From assembly GCF_026626705.1 (NCBI RefSeq), contig NZ_JAPNKC010000001.1:12277001-12341000 (forward strand): a DNA stretch of 64,000 bases, given 5' to 3'. The DNA is from Pyxidicoccus sp. MSG2. Lineage in GTDB: Bacteria > Myxococcota > Myxococcia > Myxococcales > Myxococcaceae. The notes beneath the pieces are model-generated. The model was not told the DNA's origin. It did no database searches and saw only the letters and a list, made by a program, of their open reading frames with translations. This document shows positions 1-9,656 of this stretch, in pieces (positions within the stretch are counted from its first letter, which is position 1; each line of letters opens with the position of its first letter). A program made the position numbers and the translations under genes.

Positions 1-856
1 TCGCCGCCGCGCTCTTCTCCATCCGCTTCGTAAACCCGGGGTCCGCCAGGGTGTCCACGGTTCCTGCCGCAGCCGGCGCTGGCTGCGTTTCCTTCTCTAC
101 GATTTCCCGGTGCTCCTGCGTCAGCTCGTGGAACTCACGCAGCGTGGGCAGGGCCGACAGGTCCTTCAGGGCGAAGAACTCCAGGAACTCTCTCGAGGTC
201 CCGTAGAGGATGGGACGCCCCACCTCTTCGCGCTTGCCCAATATCTTCACCAGCTTGCGGTCCATCAGCGCCTTGAGGACCGCACCGCAGTCCACGCCGC
301 GGATGTCTTCAATCTCCGGCCGCGTCACCGGCTGCCGGTACGCGATGATGGCCAGCGTCTCCACCGCCGCGCGCGTCAGCCGCTGCGGCTTCACCCGCAG
401 GTAGCGCCGCACGTACTCGCCCGAGTGCGGGTCCGTCCGGAACTGCCACCCCCCGGCCACCTCATACAGGACAATCCCGCTGATGCCGTCACGGTGGATG
501 CCGGAGAGCTGGTTGATCGCCTCGGCGATGAGCGCCCGGTCGATGCCGGTGGCCATGAACAGCTCGTCCACCGACAGCGGCCGCTCCGCCACGAAGAGCA
601 CGCTCTCGATGACGGTGCGGATGCGGTCCGGCGACAGCTTCCGGCTCTTGGTGATGAGCTTCTCGAAAGACGTCTCGAGGTCCGGAACGGTGTCGTCCGA
701 GTCCTCTTCAATCGCGACGGCTTCCACCTCGTCGAGGTCATCCGCCGGGCCGGGGCCGGTGACGGCGGCGATCTCGTCCTCGGAGAACGGGCCGGGGCCT
801 CCGGGCGTGCCAGGGGCGGGCGTCTCGTCCTCGGGGCCGTTGCTACCGGTAGTCAC
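1..856 (-). CDS. scpB: Segregation and condensation protein B (partial, C-terminus beyond window)
   Basis: ScpB is the winged-helix subunit that binds ScpA and bridges the SMC heads in the bacterial condensin complex. From the GTG at 854-856 the minus-strand frame stays open to the window edge, giving about 285 visible residues. The first 60 or so residues are an acidic, Gly/Pro-rich extension beyond the usual core. Winged-helix sequence follows, including the family signature LTRAAVETLAIIAYRQPVTR at about residues 160-179 and EIEDIRGV just after it. The start codon lies inside the end of scpA (14-bp overlap), which points to translational coupling. The 3' end is missing, so total length is unknown. 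Confidence 0.93.
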   Translation of the reverse strand, partial: MTTGSNGPEDETPAPGTPGGPGPFSEDEIAAVTGPGPADDLDEVEAVAIEEDSDDTVPDLETSFEKLITKSRKLSPDRIRTVIESVLFVAERPLSVDELFMATGIDRALIAEAINQLSGIHRDGISGIVLYEVAGGWQFRTDPHSGEYVRRYLRVKPQRLTRAAVETLAIIAYRQPVTRPEIEDIRGVDCGAVLKALMDRKLVKILGKREEVGRPILYGTSREFLEFFALKDLSALPTLREFHELTQEHREIVEKETQPAPAAAGTVDTLADPGFTKRMEKSAAA

Positions 857-1712
857 TGTCGTCGACCTCCGTGGGGGCCAGCTTCTCCAGCGCGTCCCCG
901 TTGGGTAGGAGCAGGATGGGGCCGAGCGGCTCGTCCTGCACCACCCGGATGAGCCGCCGCTTCACCATCTCCAGGATGGCCAGGAAGGTGATGACCACCT
1001 CCTGCCGCGTCCGCGTTTCCTGCTCGTTGAACAGGCTCTCGAAGAGGACCTGTCCGTGCGGCCGCAGGCGCTCGATGATGCGGAGGATGGCCTCGGAGAG
1101 CGTCACCCGCTCGCGCACCACCTCATGCTGCAGCTTGGGCGTCAATCGCTCCAGCACCCGGTCCAGCGCCTCGATCAGCTTGAGGACGCTGAACTCCTGG
1201 AGGCCCACCTCCTCCTCGGGGATGGGCACCGCCTCCACCGGCACGTTGCGGGTGAAGACGTCGCGGCCAAGGATGTCCTGCGTCGCGAGGTGCTCGGCGG
1301 AGTCCTTGTACTTCTGGTACTCCAGCAACCTGCGCACCAATTCCGCGCGCGGGTCGCCCGCCTCCTCGATGGCCGCGAGCGCCTCCGCGCCCTCCTGCAC
1401 CGCCGCCGCGTCCTGCCGGGGCAGCAGCATGCGGCTCTTCAGGAGGGCCAGCGTGGAGGCCATCACCAGGAACTCACCGGCGATGTCCAGGTTGATCTCC
1501 CGCATCTTCTCCAGGTGCTGAAGGTACTTCTCGGTGATCAGCGCCAGGGGGATGTCGAAGATGTCGACCCGGTGCTCCTTGATGAGATGGAGCAACAGGT
1601 CCAGCGGACCCTCGAAGCTGGGCAGCGCGACGCGGAAGGCGTCACCCGGGCTGCGGGGCAACTCCCCATCACCGAGGCCCTCTTCGGCCGGTGCGCGGCG
1701 GCCCTCACTCAC
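843..1712 (-). CDS. scpA: Segregation and condensation protein A
   Basis: ScpA is the kleisin that closes the SMC ring together with ScpB in chromosome segregation. The 289-residue product carries the family hallmark FEGPLDLLLHLI at residues 33-44, then the helical N-terminal domain that includes EYQKYKD. The C-terminal region, FLAILEMVKRRLI onward, is the winged-helix part that contacts the SMC head. The start used is GTG at 1712; the first 25 residues are polar and poorly conserved, so a start slightly downstream is possible. The gene overlaps scpB by 14 bp, as expected for an scpAB operon. Confidence 0.95.
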   Translation of the reverse strand: MSEGRRAPAEEGLGDGELPRSPGDAFRVALPSFEGPLDLLLHLIKEHRVDIFDIPLALITEKYLQHLEKMREINLDIAGEFLVMASTLALLKSRMLLPRQDAAAVQEGAEALAAIEEAGDPRAELVRRLLEYQKYKDSAEHLATQDILGRDVFTRNVPVEAVPIPEEEVGLQEFSVLKLIEALDRVLERLTPKLQHEVVRERVTLSEAILRIIERLRPHGQVLFESLFNEQETRTRQEVVITFLAILEMVKRRLIRVVQDEPLGPILLLPNGDALEKLAPTEVDDSDYR

Positions 1713-1879
1713 CGGAGGTCCTTGGGCTGCCTTCGAAGGTGTGTGAGGGACGGCTCGTCATCGCGCAAAGGCCCGACTTTCCTTGGCCTGAGGCGCGAGT
1801 CGGGGGGACACACCTCCTTAGCAGTGCCCCTCTGGTGGGTCAAACAATCGGCAGTGAAAGCCCGTTCAGTCACTCCACC

Positions 1880-2962
1880 TCAGGGGATGCCCACGGCGCG
1901 GCGGACCTTGTCCATCAGCTGGGTCGCCTCGGCGCGGGCGCGGGTGGCGCCGTCCTGGAGGATGCGCTCCAGCTCGGCCGGGTCGCCTGCCAGCTCGGCG
2001 TACCGCTTGCGCGCCGGGCCGAAGGTCGCATGGAAGGCCTCCAGCAGCAGCTTCTTGTACTCCCCGTAGCCCTTGCCGCCCGCCCTCCAGGACGCGTCCA
2101 CGTCGCGGAACTCGGACTCGGGCAGCATCACCTTCATGAGGTCGTAGAGCGGCACCTCGGAGACGAGAGCCCCCTCCCCCGGCTGGGGAGCTCCAGGGGA
2201 CTCGGACGCCACCTTCCCGTTGGCCCCGGGCACCGGCTTGGGCGCCTCCACCGGTGTGGAGTCCGTCTTGATGGACATGATGCGCTTCTTCAGCTCCTTG
2301 TCGTCCCCGAACAGGTCGATGGTGTTCCCATACGACTTGGACATCTTCCGCCCGTCGATGCCGGGCACCGTCTGGGTGGAGGACTGGATGCGCGCCGAGG
2401 GCAGCTTGAGGATGCCGGGCGCGTGGCCCCGCTCCTTGCCGTCCGGGTCGGCCGGGTCGTACCCCGGCACGTACTGCACGTTGAACTTCACCGCCCAGTC
2501 GCGGGCGAACTCGATGTGCTGGATCTGGTCCTTGCCCACCGGAACGGCGTCCGCGCTGTAGAGCAGGATGTCGGCGGCCATCAGCACCGGGTACGCGAAG
2601 AGGCCGAAGTCCGGGCTCTTCCCCTGAGCCACCTTGTCCTTGTAGCTGTGCGCCCGCTCCAGGTGGGCCACAGGCGCGACCACGCCCAGCAGCCAGTACA
2701 GCTCGAGCACCTCTTTCACGTCGCTCTGGCGGAAGAGCACCGCCTTCTTCGGATCCAACCCGAGCGCCAGATAGGACACCGCGGCGTCGCGCGTCAGCTC
2801 CAGGGCCCGCTTCGGATCCCTCACCTCGTTGAGCGAGTGGTAGTTCGCGATGAAGTAGTACGAATCGGCCTCGTCCTGGAGCTGCACGAACTGGCGAATC
2901 GCGCCGTAGTAGTTGCCGATGTGCAGCTTTCCGGACGACTGGACGCCTGAGAGAATCCGCAT
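1880..2962 (-). CDS. trpS: Tryptophanyl-tRNA synthetase
   Basis: This class I aminoacyl-tRNA synthetase charges tRNA-Trp in the cytoplasm. The ATG at 2960-2962 gives 360 residues beginning MRILSGVQSSGKLHIGNYYG, with the HIGH-type motif as HIGN at residues 14-17. The KMSKS signature is intact at residues 206-210. The Trp-binding region contains the expected VLMAADILLY and VGKDQIQHIE segments. Residues about 238-268 form a Pro/Gly/Ala-rich insertion not usual in short bacterial TrpS, placed just before the C-terminal helical domain. The frame extends upstream of this ATG, but the extra residues do not resemble a TrpS N-terminus. Bases 2963-3229 separate it from the divergent gene downstream; I see no obvious tRNA-like leader there. 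Confidence 0.96.
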   Translation of the reverse strand: MRILSGVQSSGKLHIGNYYGAIRQFVQLQDEADSYYFIANYHSLNEVRDPKRALELTRDAAVSYLALGLDPKKAVLFRQSDVKEVLELYWLLGVVAPVAHLERAHSYKDKVAQGKSPDFGLFAYPVLMAADILLYSADAVPVGKDQIQHIEFARDWAVKFNVQYVPGYDPADPDGKERGHAPGILKLPSARIQSSTQTVPGIDGRKMSKSYGNTIDLFGDDKELKKRIMSIKTDSTPVEAPKPVPGANGKVASESPGAPQPGEGALVSEVPLYDLMKVMLPESEFRDVDASWRAGGKGYGEYKKLLLEAFHATFGPARKRYAELAGDPAELERILQDGATRARAEATQLMDKVRRAVGIP

Positions 2963-3229
2963 ATCGATTCCAACTCGAGTGACGGGTGGTGGACGCGGCT
3001 GGTTCGCACACCCGCCGCGACCCTGCAACCTTCCGTTGCGGCTGCGGTGCTTCCGTCCGCTTCTGGAAACCCACCCCATCCTTTCGTGAAATTTTGCGGC
3101 GCCCTGGAAAATTCCCAGGAAATCCGGGCACTTGCAATGAGAAGGTGGTGGGTGGGACGATACCCTGGCAGCACCCCCTGCGAGCACGCGTGGGCACTTC
3201 GTTGAGCTACCTCGGGAGGATGCACCGGC

Positions 3230-4414
3230 ATGGAGTCATTCAACGGGAGTCTCGCCAGCTATCGCCTGCAGATGGTGATGCCACCGCTCTTCACGGGGGC
3301 CGGCGTGGAGGGAACGCTGCGGGTGGAGCGAGGAGCCATCCGCCGGTGCTTCCAGGTGAAGGACGGCTTCCTGGTGGGCGAGAGCTCGAATGACGCGCGC
3401 GAGCACCTGGCGCAGGTGCTCGTGAATCTGCGCATCCTGGACGCCCCTCGGGCGGCGGCGGCCTTCGAGGCGGCCGAGGGAGCCGGCGTGCCCTACGGCA
3501 CCTTCCTGGTGCAGCGCTGCTTCGTGGAACTGCCCCGGCTCATCGAGGCCATGGAGCACAAGGCGCGCGAGGCGCTCTTCGACTGCTACGACTGGGAGTC
3601 GGGCGAGGTGGAGTTCACCCCCGGGCTGCCGGTGATTGGCCGGGCGGTAGGGCTGAAGCTGCCCTTGTCCACGCTGCACCGGGACGCGGTGTCGCGGCTG
3701 CGCGAGTGGGGGGTGTTCCGGGACATCTTCCCCCGGCAGGACGTCACGTTCCGCGTGTTCCGTGAGTTCGCGGTGGAGACGTTCTCCGAGGAGGAGGACG
3801 TGCTGCTGGACCTGGCGTCGGGCGGGGCCACGCTGGGGGAGATGCTGGCGAACACGAAGGAGGGGCCGCTGTTCGCCGCGCGCTGGGTGCTGCACCTGTA
3901 CCGGCGCGGAGCGCTGGCGCCGCAGCGGCCCAAGGGCCCGAAGGTGGGCGAGGCGGCGGAGTTGGCGGAATTGCTCAACCTGGTGAAGCGCTTCCTGGAG
4001 ACGGGGAAGTACGACCACGCGGTGGCGCTGGCGGCGCAGGTGCTGGAGCGCGGCCCGGTGCCGGAGGCGCACGCGCTGTACCGCGAAGCGGAGGTGCGGC
4101 TGACGCTGGCGCTGAGCGACGAGCTGTTCGCGCTCGACGGGCGGCTCGTCTTCGAGCCGATTCCGCGCCCCACCCCGCCGGACCTGACGGCGGATGACCT
4201 GTACTTGTATTCGAAGCTGCGGGGCAGCCGGAGCATCCGGCAGGCGCTGCGCACGGCAGCCATGGGAGAGCTGGCGGCGTCGCGCTCGGTGCACCGGCTG
4301 ATGGCGACCGGGCTCATCCGCGTGGCGTCCCTGCCCGGGAGCGAGTCGGCCTCCGCGACGCGGCGCGCGAGCACGGACCCGTACGGCATTCCGGTGGTCG
4401 GCGTGGGCACCTGA
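3230..4414 (+). CDS. DUF4388-like (PATAN-type) protein
   Basis: The 394-residue soluble protein starts with an arrangement typical of DUF4388 proteins, which are common in myxobacteria. A short strand-rich segment (residues 1-50, ending near FLVGESSNDAREHLAQVL) is followed by helices and the phrase FDCYDWESGEVEFTPG at about 118-133. A second helical region around residues 240-290 looks TPR-like. DUF4388 proteins are often linked to gliding motility, Ras-like GTPases or two-component systems, but the exact role here is unknown. The ATG at 3230 has a GGAGGA Shine-Dalgarno at 3215-3220. The gene stands alone and faces the next gene across a strong bidirectional hairpin. Family placement is by motif impression only. 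Confidence 0.75.
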   Translation: MESFNGSLASYRLQMVMPPLFTGAGVEGTLRVERGAIRRCFQVKDGFLVGESSNDAREHLAQVLVNLRILDAPRAAAAFEAAEGAGVPYGTFLVQRCFVELPRLIEAMEHKAREALFDCYDWESGEVEFTPGLPVIGRAVGLKLPLSTLHRDAVSRLREWGVFRDIFPRQDVTFRVFREFAVETFSEEEDVLLDLASGGATLGEMLANTKEGPLFAARWVLHLYRRGALAPQRPKGPKVGEAAELAELLNLVKRFLETGKYDHAVALAAQVLERGPVPEAHALYREAEVRLTLALSDELFALDGRLVFEPIPRPTPPDLTADDLYLYSKLRGSRSIRQALRTAAMGELAASRSVHRLMATGLIRVASLPGSESASATRRASTDPYGIPVVGVGT

Positions 4415-4438
4415 GCCCTGCCTGACGGGCGAAACGGA

Positions 4439-4472
4439 AAGGGCCACCCCCGCGTGCGCGGAGGTGGCCCTT
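4439..4472. terminator. Bidirectional terminator hairpin between convergent genes
   Basis: GGGCCACC at 4441-4448 pairs with GGTGGCCC at 4463-4470. Inside, CCGCG and CGCGG pair around a tiny loop, and flanking AA/TT extend the stem. It lies between the stop at 4414 and the stop at 4499 of convergent genes, so it can serve both. No long T-tract follows on either strand. Confidence 0.75.
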
Positions 4473-4498
4473 CCTCACTCAGACTCCAGCGTTGGCGG

Positions 4499-7400
4499 CT
4501 ACTGCTTCGCCGTCACACGCCACGTCACGCTCTCGGAGCTGGCACCCTTCCCGTCCTCGGCGATGACCTTCCAGAGGTAGTCCCTGCCGGACTCCAGCGT
4601 CACCGTCCTGGCGGTTTCGCGCGTCGGCTTCGACTCGCACGTCTGGAAGGTGAAGTCCTCATCCACACTCCAGACGCAGTGCCGGTAGAGGACGGTGTCC
4701 TGGTCCTTGTCGAAGGTGCCCTCCCACTGGAAGGTCATCGTCGCGGAGGCGATGGCAAAGTCCCTCGGGAACACCAGCCCCGGAATGCCGGGCGCGTTGT
4801 TGGCTTCAATCGTCTCGGACTCCACGAACGTGTGCGCGAAGATCGGGTCGCCCGTCCCCGCCACGTCCTGCGCGCACTGCAGGCGCCGGTCTCCGTTCAC
4901 GACGGCGTGGCAGATCTCGAAGGCCTGCTCCATCGGAATCGACTTCAGCGCGTCCTTGACCGGAACCCCGACGGGCGGCTTGGTGACCTTGCACACGTCC
5001 GCCTTGTACTCCGGCCATTCCTTGATCGTGTACGAGTCGGTGGAGTACCCGGGCAGGTAGTCGAACAGCGACGTGGCGTTCGTCACCCGCCAGGAGTCCT
5101 CGAACTTCTCGTACAGCTGGATGTAGCGATCGTACAGGTTCGTCGGGCGAGGCCCCAGCTGCGTCCCGTCGGAAAGCGTCGGCAGCCAGTTGCCCTGGGC
5201 GATGGGACCGAGGATGCCCTCCGTGGCGCGCGCCTGCTGCACGCTGACGTTCATGTAATAGACCTGATAGTACGCCCAGAAATCGACGGTGATGATGATG
5301 CGCGTCCCACCCGGGCCTTCGATCTGGATGCCACCCTGCGAGGGCGTCCGGACGATGCGCCCGCCGCCGGCGAGCAGGAGCTCCGTGCCGAGCTGCACGG
5401 GCTTGCCATTGACGCGCAGCTCCAGCCCGTCTCGCCACTCGGGATTCAGGTGGTAGGTGATTCGGTTGTTGCCAACGCGTACCGCCACCGCCGTCATGAT
5501 GCTCACGCACGAGGTCAGCCCGGTGTGCGCGTCCGGCCCCACGGGGCCTTCGGTCTGCACGGGCATGTGCCGCGCCTGGATCTCCATCCCCGGATCACGC
5601 AGCAGCACGAACTCGCCCGCGCTCTGGAAGTCGTAGCGCACGCCGTCGATGGTCGTCAGGTGCGGGTCACCCCACGTGGAGGGATTGCCACCCACGATCC
5701 AGCGGCGAATCGTGTCGATGTCCGCCTGGCTCAGCGCGGGCCCGCCACACGGCATCAAGCCGCCCGGGCAGGCTTCCGACGTGGCCGTGATGCGGCTGTA
5801 CAGCGGTCCCGTCAGGGTGGTGGCCCGGGCCAGGGCATCGGCGTGCGGCGCCGTGAGCGGATTCACGAGCAGGCCGGACTGGTCCTCGGCGAGGTTCAGG
5901 GCCGTCCCGTAGTTGGAGTACGGCGGATAGTTGAGCCCGCCGTGGCACTCGACGCAGCTCTTGTTGAAGATGCGCTGCACGTCCGTGTACGTCGGCACGG
6001 CGTTCGCCGGAGGCAGCGACGCCAGCGTGGAGTTCACGTACGGAATCAGGCTGGCGCAGGCGTAGGGCGACGTGAGGCCGGGGATGGGGTCGGCGGTCAG
6101 GTTGGCCTGGATCGCAGTCTGGAGGGCGGAGTTGTACGTTGGGAAGATGTCGGCGAAGGCATAGGTGCGCGACCGGCCGCGCACGCCCATGGACCACTTG
6201 TCCACCGAGATACCGAGCGGCTCGAGGAGATAGCGGTACAGGGCCATGGGCGTCGTGTTCTGGCTGTAGATCTCACGGTCCACGAAGAGGCCGCCCATGT
6301 TCGTCGCGTCAGCGCCGCCGGCATCGATGATCCGGCGGAACACCTCGCTCCGCAGGCGGGGGAACGAGGCACTCGTCCCCGCGGTGGTCGCGGCGCCGTA
6401 CTGCGGGACCAGACCGTTCACCGCGGGCCCGCTCGTGACCACGTACTGGTCTCCGTTCCGGTCGAGGTTGAACTTCTGGATGTCCACCTTCCGGCGCGGC
6501 ACGCTCTTCTCGCGGATGTCCGTGTCGGTGCGGATGGCGTTGATGTTGTTGCCGCCGTGGCGCGACGTGAAGAAGGTCTGATCGAACGTCAGGGCCCCGT
6601 AGGGGCTGGTGACCGCTCCCGAGCCGATGGTGAGGCAGTTCTTCGCGATGGCCAGGGCCACCGGCCGGGGGTCGATGAACACGTTGCCGGTCGCCCAGCG
6701 GTGGCTCGCGATCTCATCCGCGACGCGCTGCTGGTTGAGGGTGCCGTCGAGGCCGCCGAGCAGGTCGAACAGCTGGACGCCGCGTCCCTCGCCCGCGGTG
6801 AATCCCGAGTGGTGGAACAGCGTGATGAACGTGCCCTGGCGGATGATGGAGCTGGTCGGACCCGAGGGGGGCGTGTTGTTGAAGTTGTACGCGGAGGAGA
6901 CCGCCGGGCTGGAGCCCACCGGAGCCGGCTCGGCCGTAATCGGAGCCGACGCGTCGAACGAGAACTGGGGCGTGCCGTCGCCCGCACCACCGCGGAAGCG
7001 GGTGATCTTGTCGGCGGCGGGCAACCCGCCCAGCGGGGGCTGCAGGCGCAACTGCTCGATCAGGGAGCGGATGGCGTGGTTGTTGCGCCACGTCCAGGGG
7101 TTGTAGAGCTTGCGGTACGCGGCCGTGTCCAGCGAGCCCTGATACAGCCGGTCCCGGTTGAACGGCATCATGCCGCCCCAACTGTCATAGGGGTCCCAGT
7201 TGGGCTTGTTCTTCGTCTTGATGATACCCACGGGCAGGCCGTCCGTGCCCGGGAGGGTCGACCGGTTGAGCACGTTCCGCGTCGAGTGGCAGCTCGAGCA
7301 CTTCAAGTCATCCACTTCGACCGTGCGCACGCGCGGCGGGATGGCGCCCATCGCGGGGATGGGCTTCAGGATGATTTCGTGGAAGCGGAAGTTCTTCGTG

Positions 7401-8101
7401 GCCGCGTCCCACTGCATGTATTCGATGACGTCCGGATGCGAGCCCGGGTAGGCGGTGTGCTGCATGGGTCCGATGGAGAAGACGGACTTCGCGTTGATGC
7501 TCGACAGGAGGATGCGCGGGTACTCGGCGGTGCCCGTCTGCAGGCTCTCCGAGCGCGTCATCATGATGGGGCTGTACTTGAACGGGGCGGGCAGCGCGGC
7601 GACGAAGCGGGCCACGGTGTCGACGCTGGGGTTGAGGGAGAGGTACGTCTGGATTTCGGCGGCCGTGATGTTGGTCGGGTCCGCGGCCGTGATGGTGGGG
7701 ACGGGGGTCGTGAGGTTGAAGACCGGCCTCACCGACTTCGCCGTGGCCATGTTCAGGGTGCAGGTCAGCGCCATGCCCGTGCAGTCCGAGGGGGGCCCGG
7801 TGGTGGCTCCATCGGCGTCGGTGTCCCATCCACCGAAGGTGGACAACGCACCGGGCGTGGCGGTGAGCGTCACGGTGACGGACCCATAGGGTTCGTCACA
7901 GTCGGGGCCACCGGATTCATTGCAGTTGATGGTGCCCGACACGGACGAGGTGACCGTGCCCGTGCCGAGTCCCATGGTCACGACCTTGAGGGGGGCGGCC
8001 TCCGCGGTGAGCGCGAACAGCGAGGACGCGACGAGCAGTGCGCCCATGCCCGCTCGACGGTGGATGGGTGGGAAAGCTGGGAAGAATCTCTTGAGTCTCA
8101 T
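4499..8101 (-). CDS. Large secreted diheme cytochrome c-like protein with VWD domain
   Basis: The product has 1200 residues and begins with an N-terminal signal peptide (MRLKRFFPAF, then a hydrophobic core ending near TAEA at 31-35). The ATG at 8099-8101 has a GGAG seven bases upstream. Residues about 38-128 resemble a Cys-containing InlB-type B-repeat domain (VTVTLTATPGALSTFGGW). Two heme c motifs follow, CSSCH at 268-272 and CVECH at 716-720. From about residue 810 a von Willebrand factor type D domain starts with WGDPHLTTIDGVRYDFQSAG. The C-terminal 90 residues look like a fibronectin-type sandwich. The likely location is the periplasm or cell surface, with an electron-transfer role, but the substrate is unknown. 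No partner redox gene adjoins it. Bases 8102-8387 upstream contain no gene. Confidence 0.85.
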   Translation of the reverse strand: MRLKRFFPAFPPIHRRAGMGALLVASSLFALTAEAAPLKVVTMGLGTGTVTSSVSGTINCNESGGPDCDEPYGSVTVTLTATPGALSTFGGWDTDADGATTGPPSDCTGMALTCTLNMATAKSVRPVFNLTTPVPTITAADPTNITAAEIQTYLSLNPSVDTVARFVAALPAPFKYSPIMMTRSESLQTGTAEYPRILLSSINAKSVFSIGPMQHTAYPGSHPDVIEYMQWDAATKNFRFHEIILKPIPAMGAIPPRVRTVEVDDLKCSSCHSTRNVLNRSTLPGTDGLPVGIIKTKNKPNWDPYDSWGGMMPFNRDRLYQGSLDTAAYRKLYNPWTWRNNHAIRSLIEQLRLQPPLGGLPAADKITRFRGGAGDGTPQFSFDASAPITAEPAPVGSSPAVSSAYNFNNTPPSGPTSSIIRQGTFITLFHHSGFTAGEGRGVQLFDLLGGLDGTLNQQRVADEIASHRWATGNVFIDPRPVALAIAKNCLTIGSGAVTSPYGALTFDQTFFTSRHGGNNINAIRTDTDIREKSVPRRKVDIQKFNLDRNGDQYVVTSGPAVNGLVPQYGAATTAGTSASFPRLRSEVFRRIIDAGGADATNMGGLFVDREIYSQNTTPMALYRYLLEPLGISVDKWSMGVRGRSRTYAFADIFPTYNSALQTAIQANLTADPIPGLTSPYACASLIPYVNSTLASLPPANAVPTYTDVQRIFNKSCVECHGGLNYPPYSNYGTALNLAEDQSGLLVNPLTAPHADALARATTLTGPLYSRITATSEACPGGLMPCGGPALSQADIDTIRRWIVGGNPSTWGDPHLTTIDGVRYDFQSAGEFVLLRDPGMEIQARHMPVQTEGPVGPDAHTGLTSCVSIMTAVAVRVGNNRITYHLNPEWRDGLELRVNGKPVQLGTELLLAGGGRIVRTPSQGGIQIEGPGGTRIIITVDFWAYYQVYYMNVSVQQARATEGILGPIAQGNWLPTLSDGTQLGPRPTNLYDRYIQLYEKFEDSWRVTNATSLFDYLPGYSTDSYTIKEWPEYKADVCKVTKPPVGVPVKDALKSIPMEQAFEICHAVVNGDRRLQCAQDVAGTGDPIFAHTFVESETIEANNAPGIPGLVFPRDFAIASATMTFQWEGTFDKDQDTVLYRHCVWSVDEDFTFQTCESKPTRETARTVTLESGRDYLWKVIAEDGKGASSESVTWRVTAKQ

Positions 8102-8387
8102 GGTTGAGCTCCGTGGGGGTGTGCGCCCATGTCCCTGTCGTGCGTGCGCGTTGGGGCGGGCGTGAATGCTGCAAAGGCGCGGCCGTCCCGAACCGCGTGG
8201 AAACACCCTGCGACGCACGGCGGCATGTAGCCCCGAGGGTTACAGCGCCTCGTTCAGAGTGGCGTCGCGGGCCACAGGGGCCCGCCGCCACGTGCCGCGC
8301 GTGTGAAGGAAGCGCGCGGCGGCGGCGGATCATTCCGAGCGCACGGCACATGACCTGGCAGGGCACCCACTCCCGCAAGGCCGCGCT

Positions 8388-9656
8388 CTACGCCCCCGCG
8401 TCGCTCAGCCGCGCCGCCTGCGTGATGAGGTAGTTGCGCTCCGGAATGCTCGTCGTCCGGCCAGCCGCCTTGCGGTAGTTCGCGATGGCCGCCTCCGTCT
8501 CCCCTGCCCGCTCCAGCAGGTGTGCGCGAACGGCATCGAGCCGGTGATGCCCCGCCAGGCGCCCGTCGGCGTCGAGCGCCTTCAGCAATGCAAGCCCTGC
8601 TTGCGGCCCGTGCACCATCGCCGTGGCGACGGCGTGGTTGAGCGCCACCATGGGGTTGTCGGACATCCCCATCAGCACCTCGTACAGCGCCAGGATCTGC
8701 GGCCAGTCCGTGTCCTCGGCGCGCGCCGCCTCGTCGTGCACGGCGGCAATCGCGGCCTGCAATGGGTACTCCCCCGTCGAGCCCTTCGACAGCGCCGCGG
8801 TGACGAGCGCGATGCCCTCGGCGATGGCCTCCGGGTTCCACAGGCCCCGGTCCTGCTCGGGGAGTGGAATGGGCATCCCGTCCGGCGCGGTCCGAGCCGC
8901 GCTCCGGGCATCCGTCAGGAGCATCAGCGCGAGCAGGCCCATGACATCGCCATCGTCGGGCAGACGGGAATGCAGCATGCGCGTGATGCGGATCGCCTCG
9001 CTGGACAGGTCCGTGCGCTGCAGCTCGGGGCCGGAGCTCGTCGTGTAGCCCTCGTTGAAGATGAGGTAGAGCACGTGCAGCACCGCGCCGAGCCGCTGCG
9101 CGGTCTCCTCAGGCGTGGGCAACTGGAACGGGACGCCGGACGTCTTGATGCTCTGCTTCGCCCGGCTGATCCGCTGCGCCATCGTCGCCTCGGGCACGAG
9201 GAACGCCTTGGCAATCTCGGCCGTCGTCAGGCCGCCCACCGCGCGCAACGTGAGCGCGATGGCGGACGCCGACGTGAGCGCGGGATGGCAGCACATGAAC
9301 AGCAGGACGATCGTGTCGTCCCGCCCCGCCGCCTCGTCGCTGTCGGCGCCGAACACCAACTGCAGCTCCGGTGGCACCAGGCTGACCACGAACTCCTCGC
9401 GGCGGCGACGCGCCGCCTCGGCCCGGACGTGGTCGGTGATGCGCCGCGCAGCGACTTGAATCAGCCACGCGCGCGGGTCATCCGGCACGCCGTCGCGAGG
9501 CCACTGCGTGGCCGCCGCGAGCAGGGCCTCCTGGACCGCGTCCTCCGACGCCGCGAAGTCACGGAACCGGCGGATGACCACGCCGAGCACCTGCGGCGCC
9601 AGCTCGCGCAGCAGGTGCTCGTTCCGGGGGTCGGGTGACGCGGGCCTCACGTGCAC
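8388..9656 (-). CDS. ECF42-type RNA polymerase sigma factor with C-terminal extension
   Basis: This 422-residue ECF sigma factor has an N-terminal region 2 (SEDAVQEALLAA, then DDPRAWLIQVAARRITDHVR) and region 4 (LTTAEIAKAFLVPEATMAQR). A roughly 200-residue C-terminal extension of TPR-like helices follows, from NEGYTTSSGPELQRTDLSSE onward. That extension, and the DGPF/YCII gene next to it, define the ECF42 group, which lacks a classical anti-sigma factor. The extension is thought to control activity. The start codon GTG at 9654-9656 follows directly on the TGA of the upstream DGPF gene, so the two are co-translated. No anti-sigma gene is present. Confidence 0.92.
   Translation of the reverse strand: MHVRPASPDPRNEHLLRELAPQVLGVVIRRFRDFAASEDAVQEALLAAATQWPRDGVPDDPRAWLIQVAARRITDHVRAEAARRRREEFVVSLVPPELQLVFGADSDEAAGRDDTIVLLFMCCHPALTSASAIALTLRAVGGLTTAEIAKAFLVPEATMAQRISRAKQSIKTSGVPFQLPTPEETAQRLGAVLHVLYLIFNEGYTTSSGPELQRTDLSSEAIRITRMLHSRLPDDGDVMGLLALMLLTDARSAARTAPDGMPIPLPEQDRGLWNPEAIAEGIALVTAALSKGSTGEYPLQAAIAAVHDEAARAEDTDWPQILALYEVLMGMSDNPMVALNHAVATAMVHGPQAGLALLKALDADGRLAGHHRLDAVRAHLLERAGETEAAIANYRKAAGRTTSIPERNYLITQAARLSDAGA

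Noticed and set aside
4454-8107. A 1217-residue plus-strand reading frame
   Set aside because: It is the antisense of the cytochrome/VWD gene, rich in Arg, Gly and His with no domain signature.
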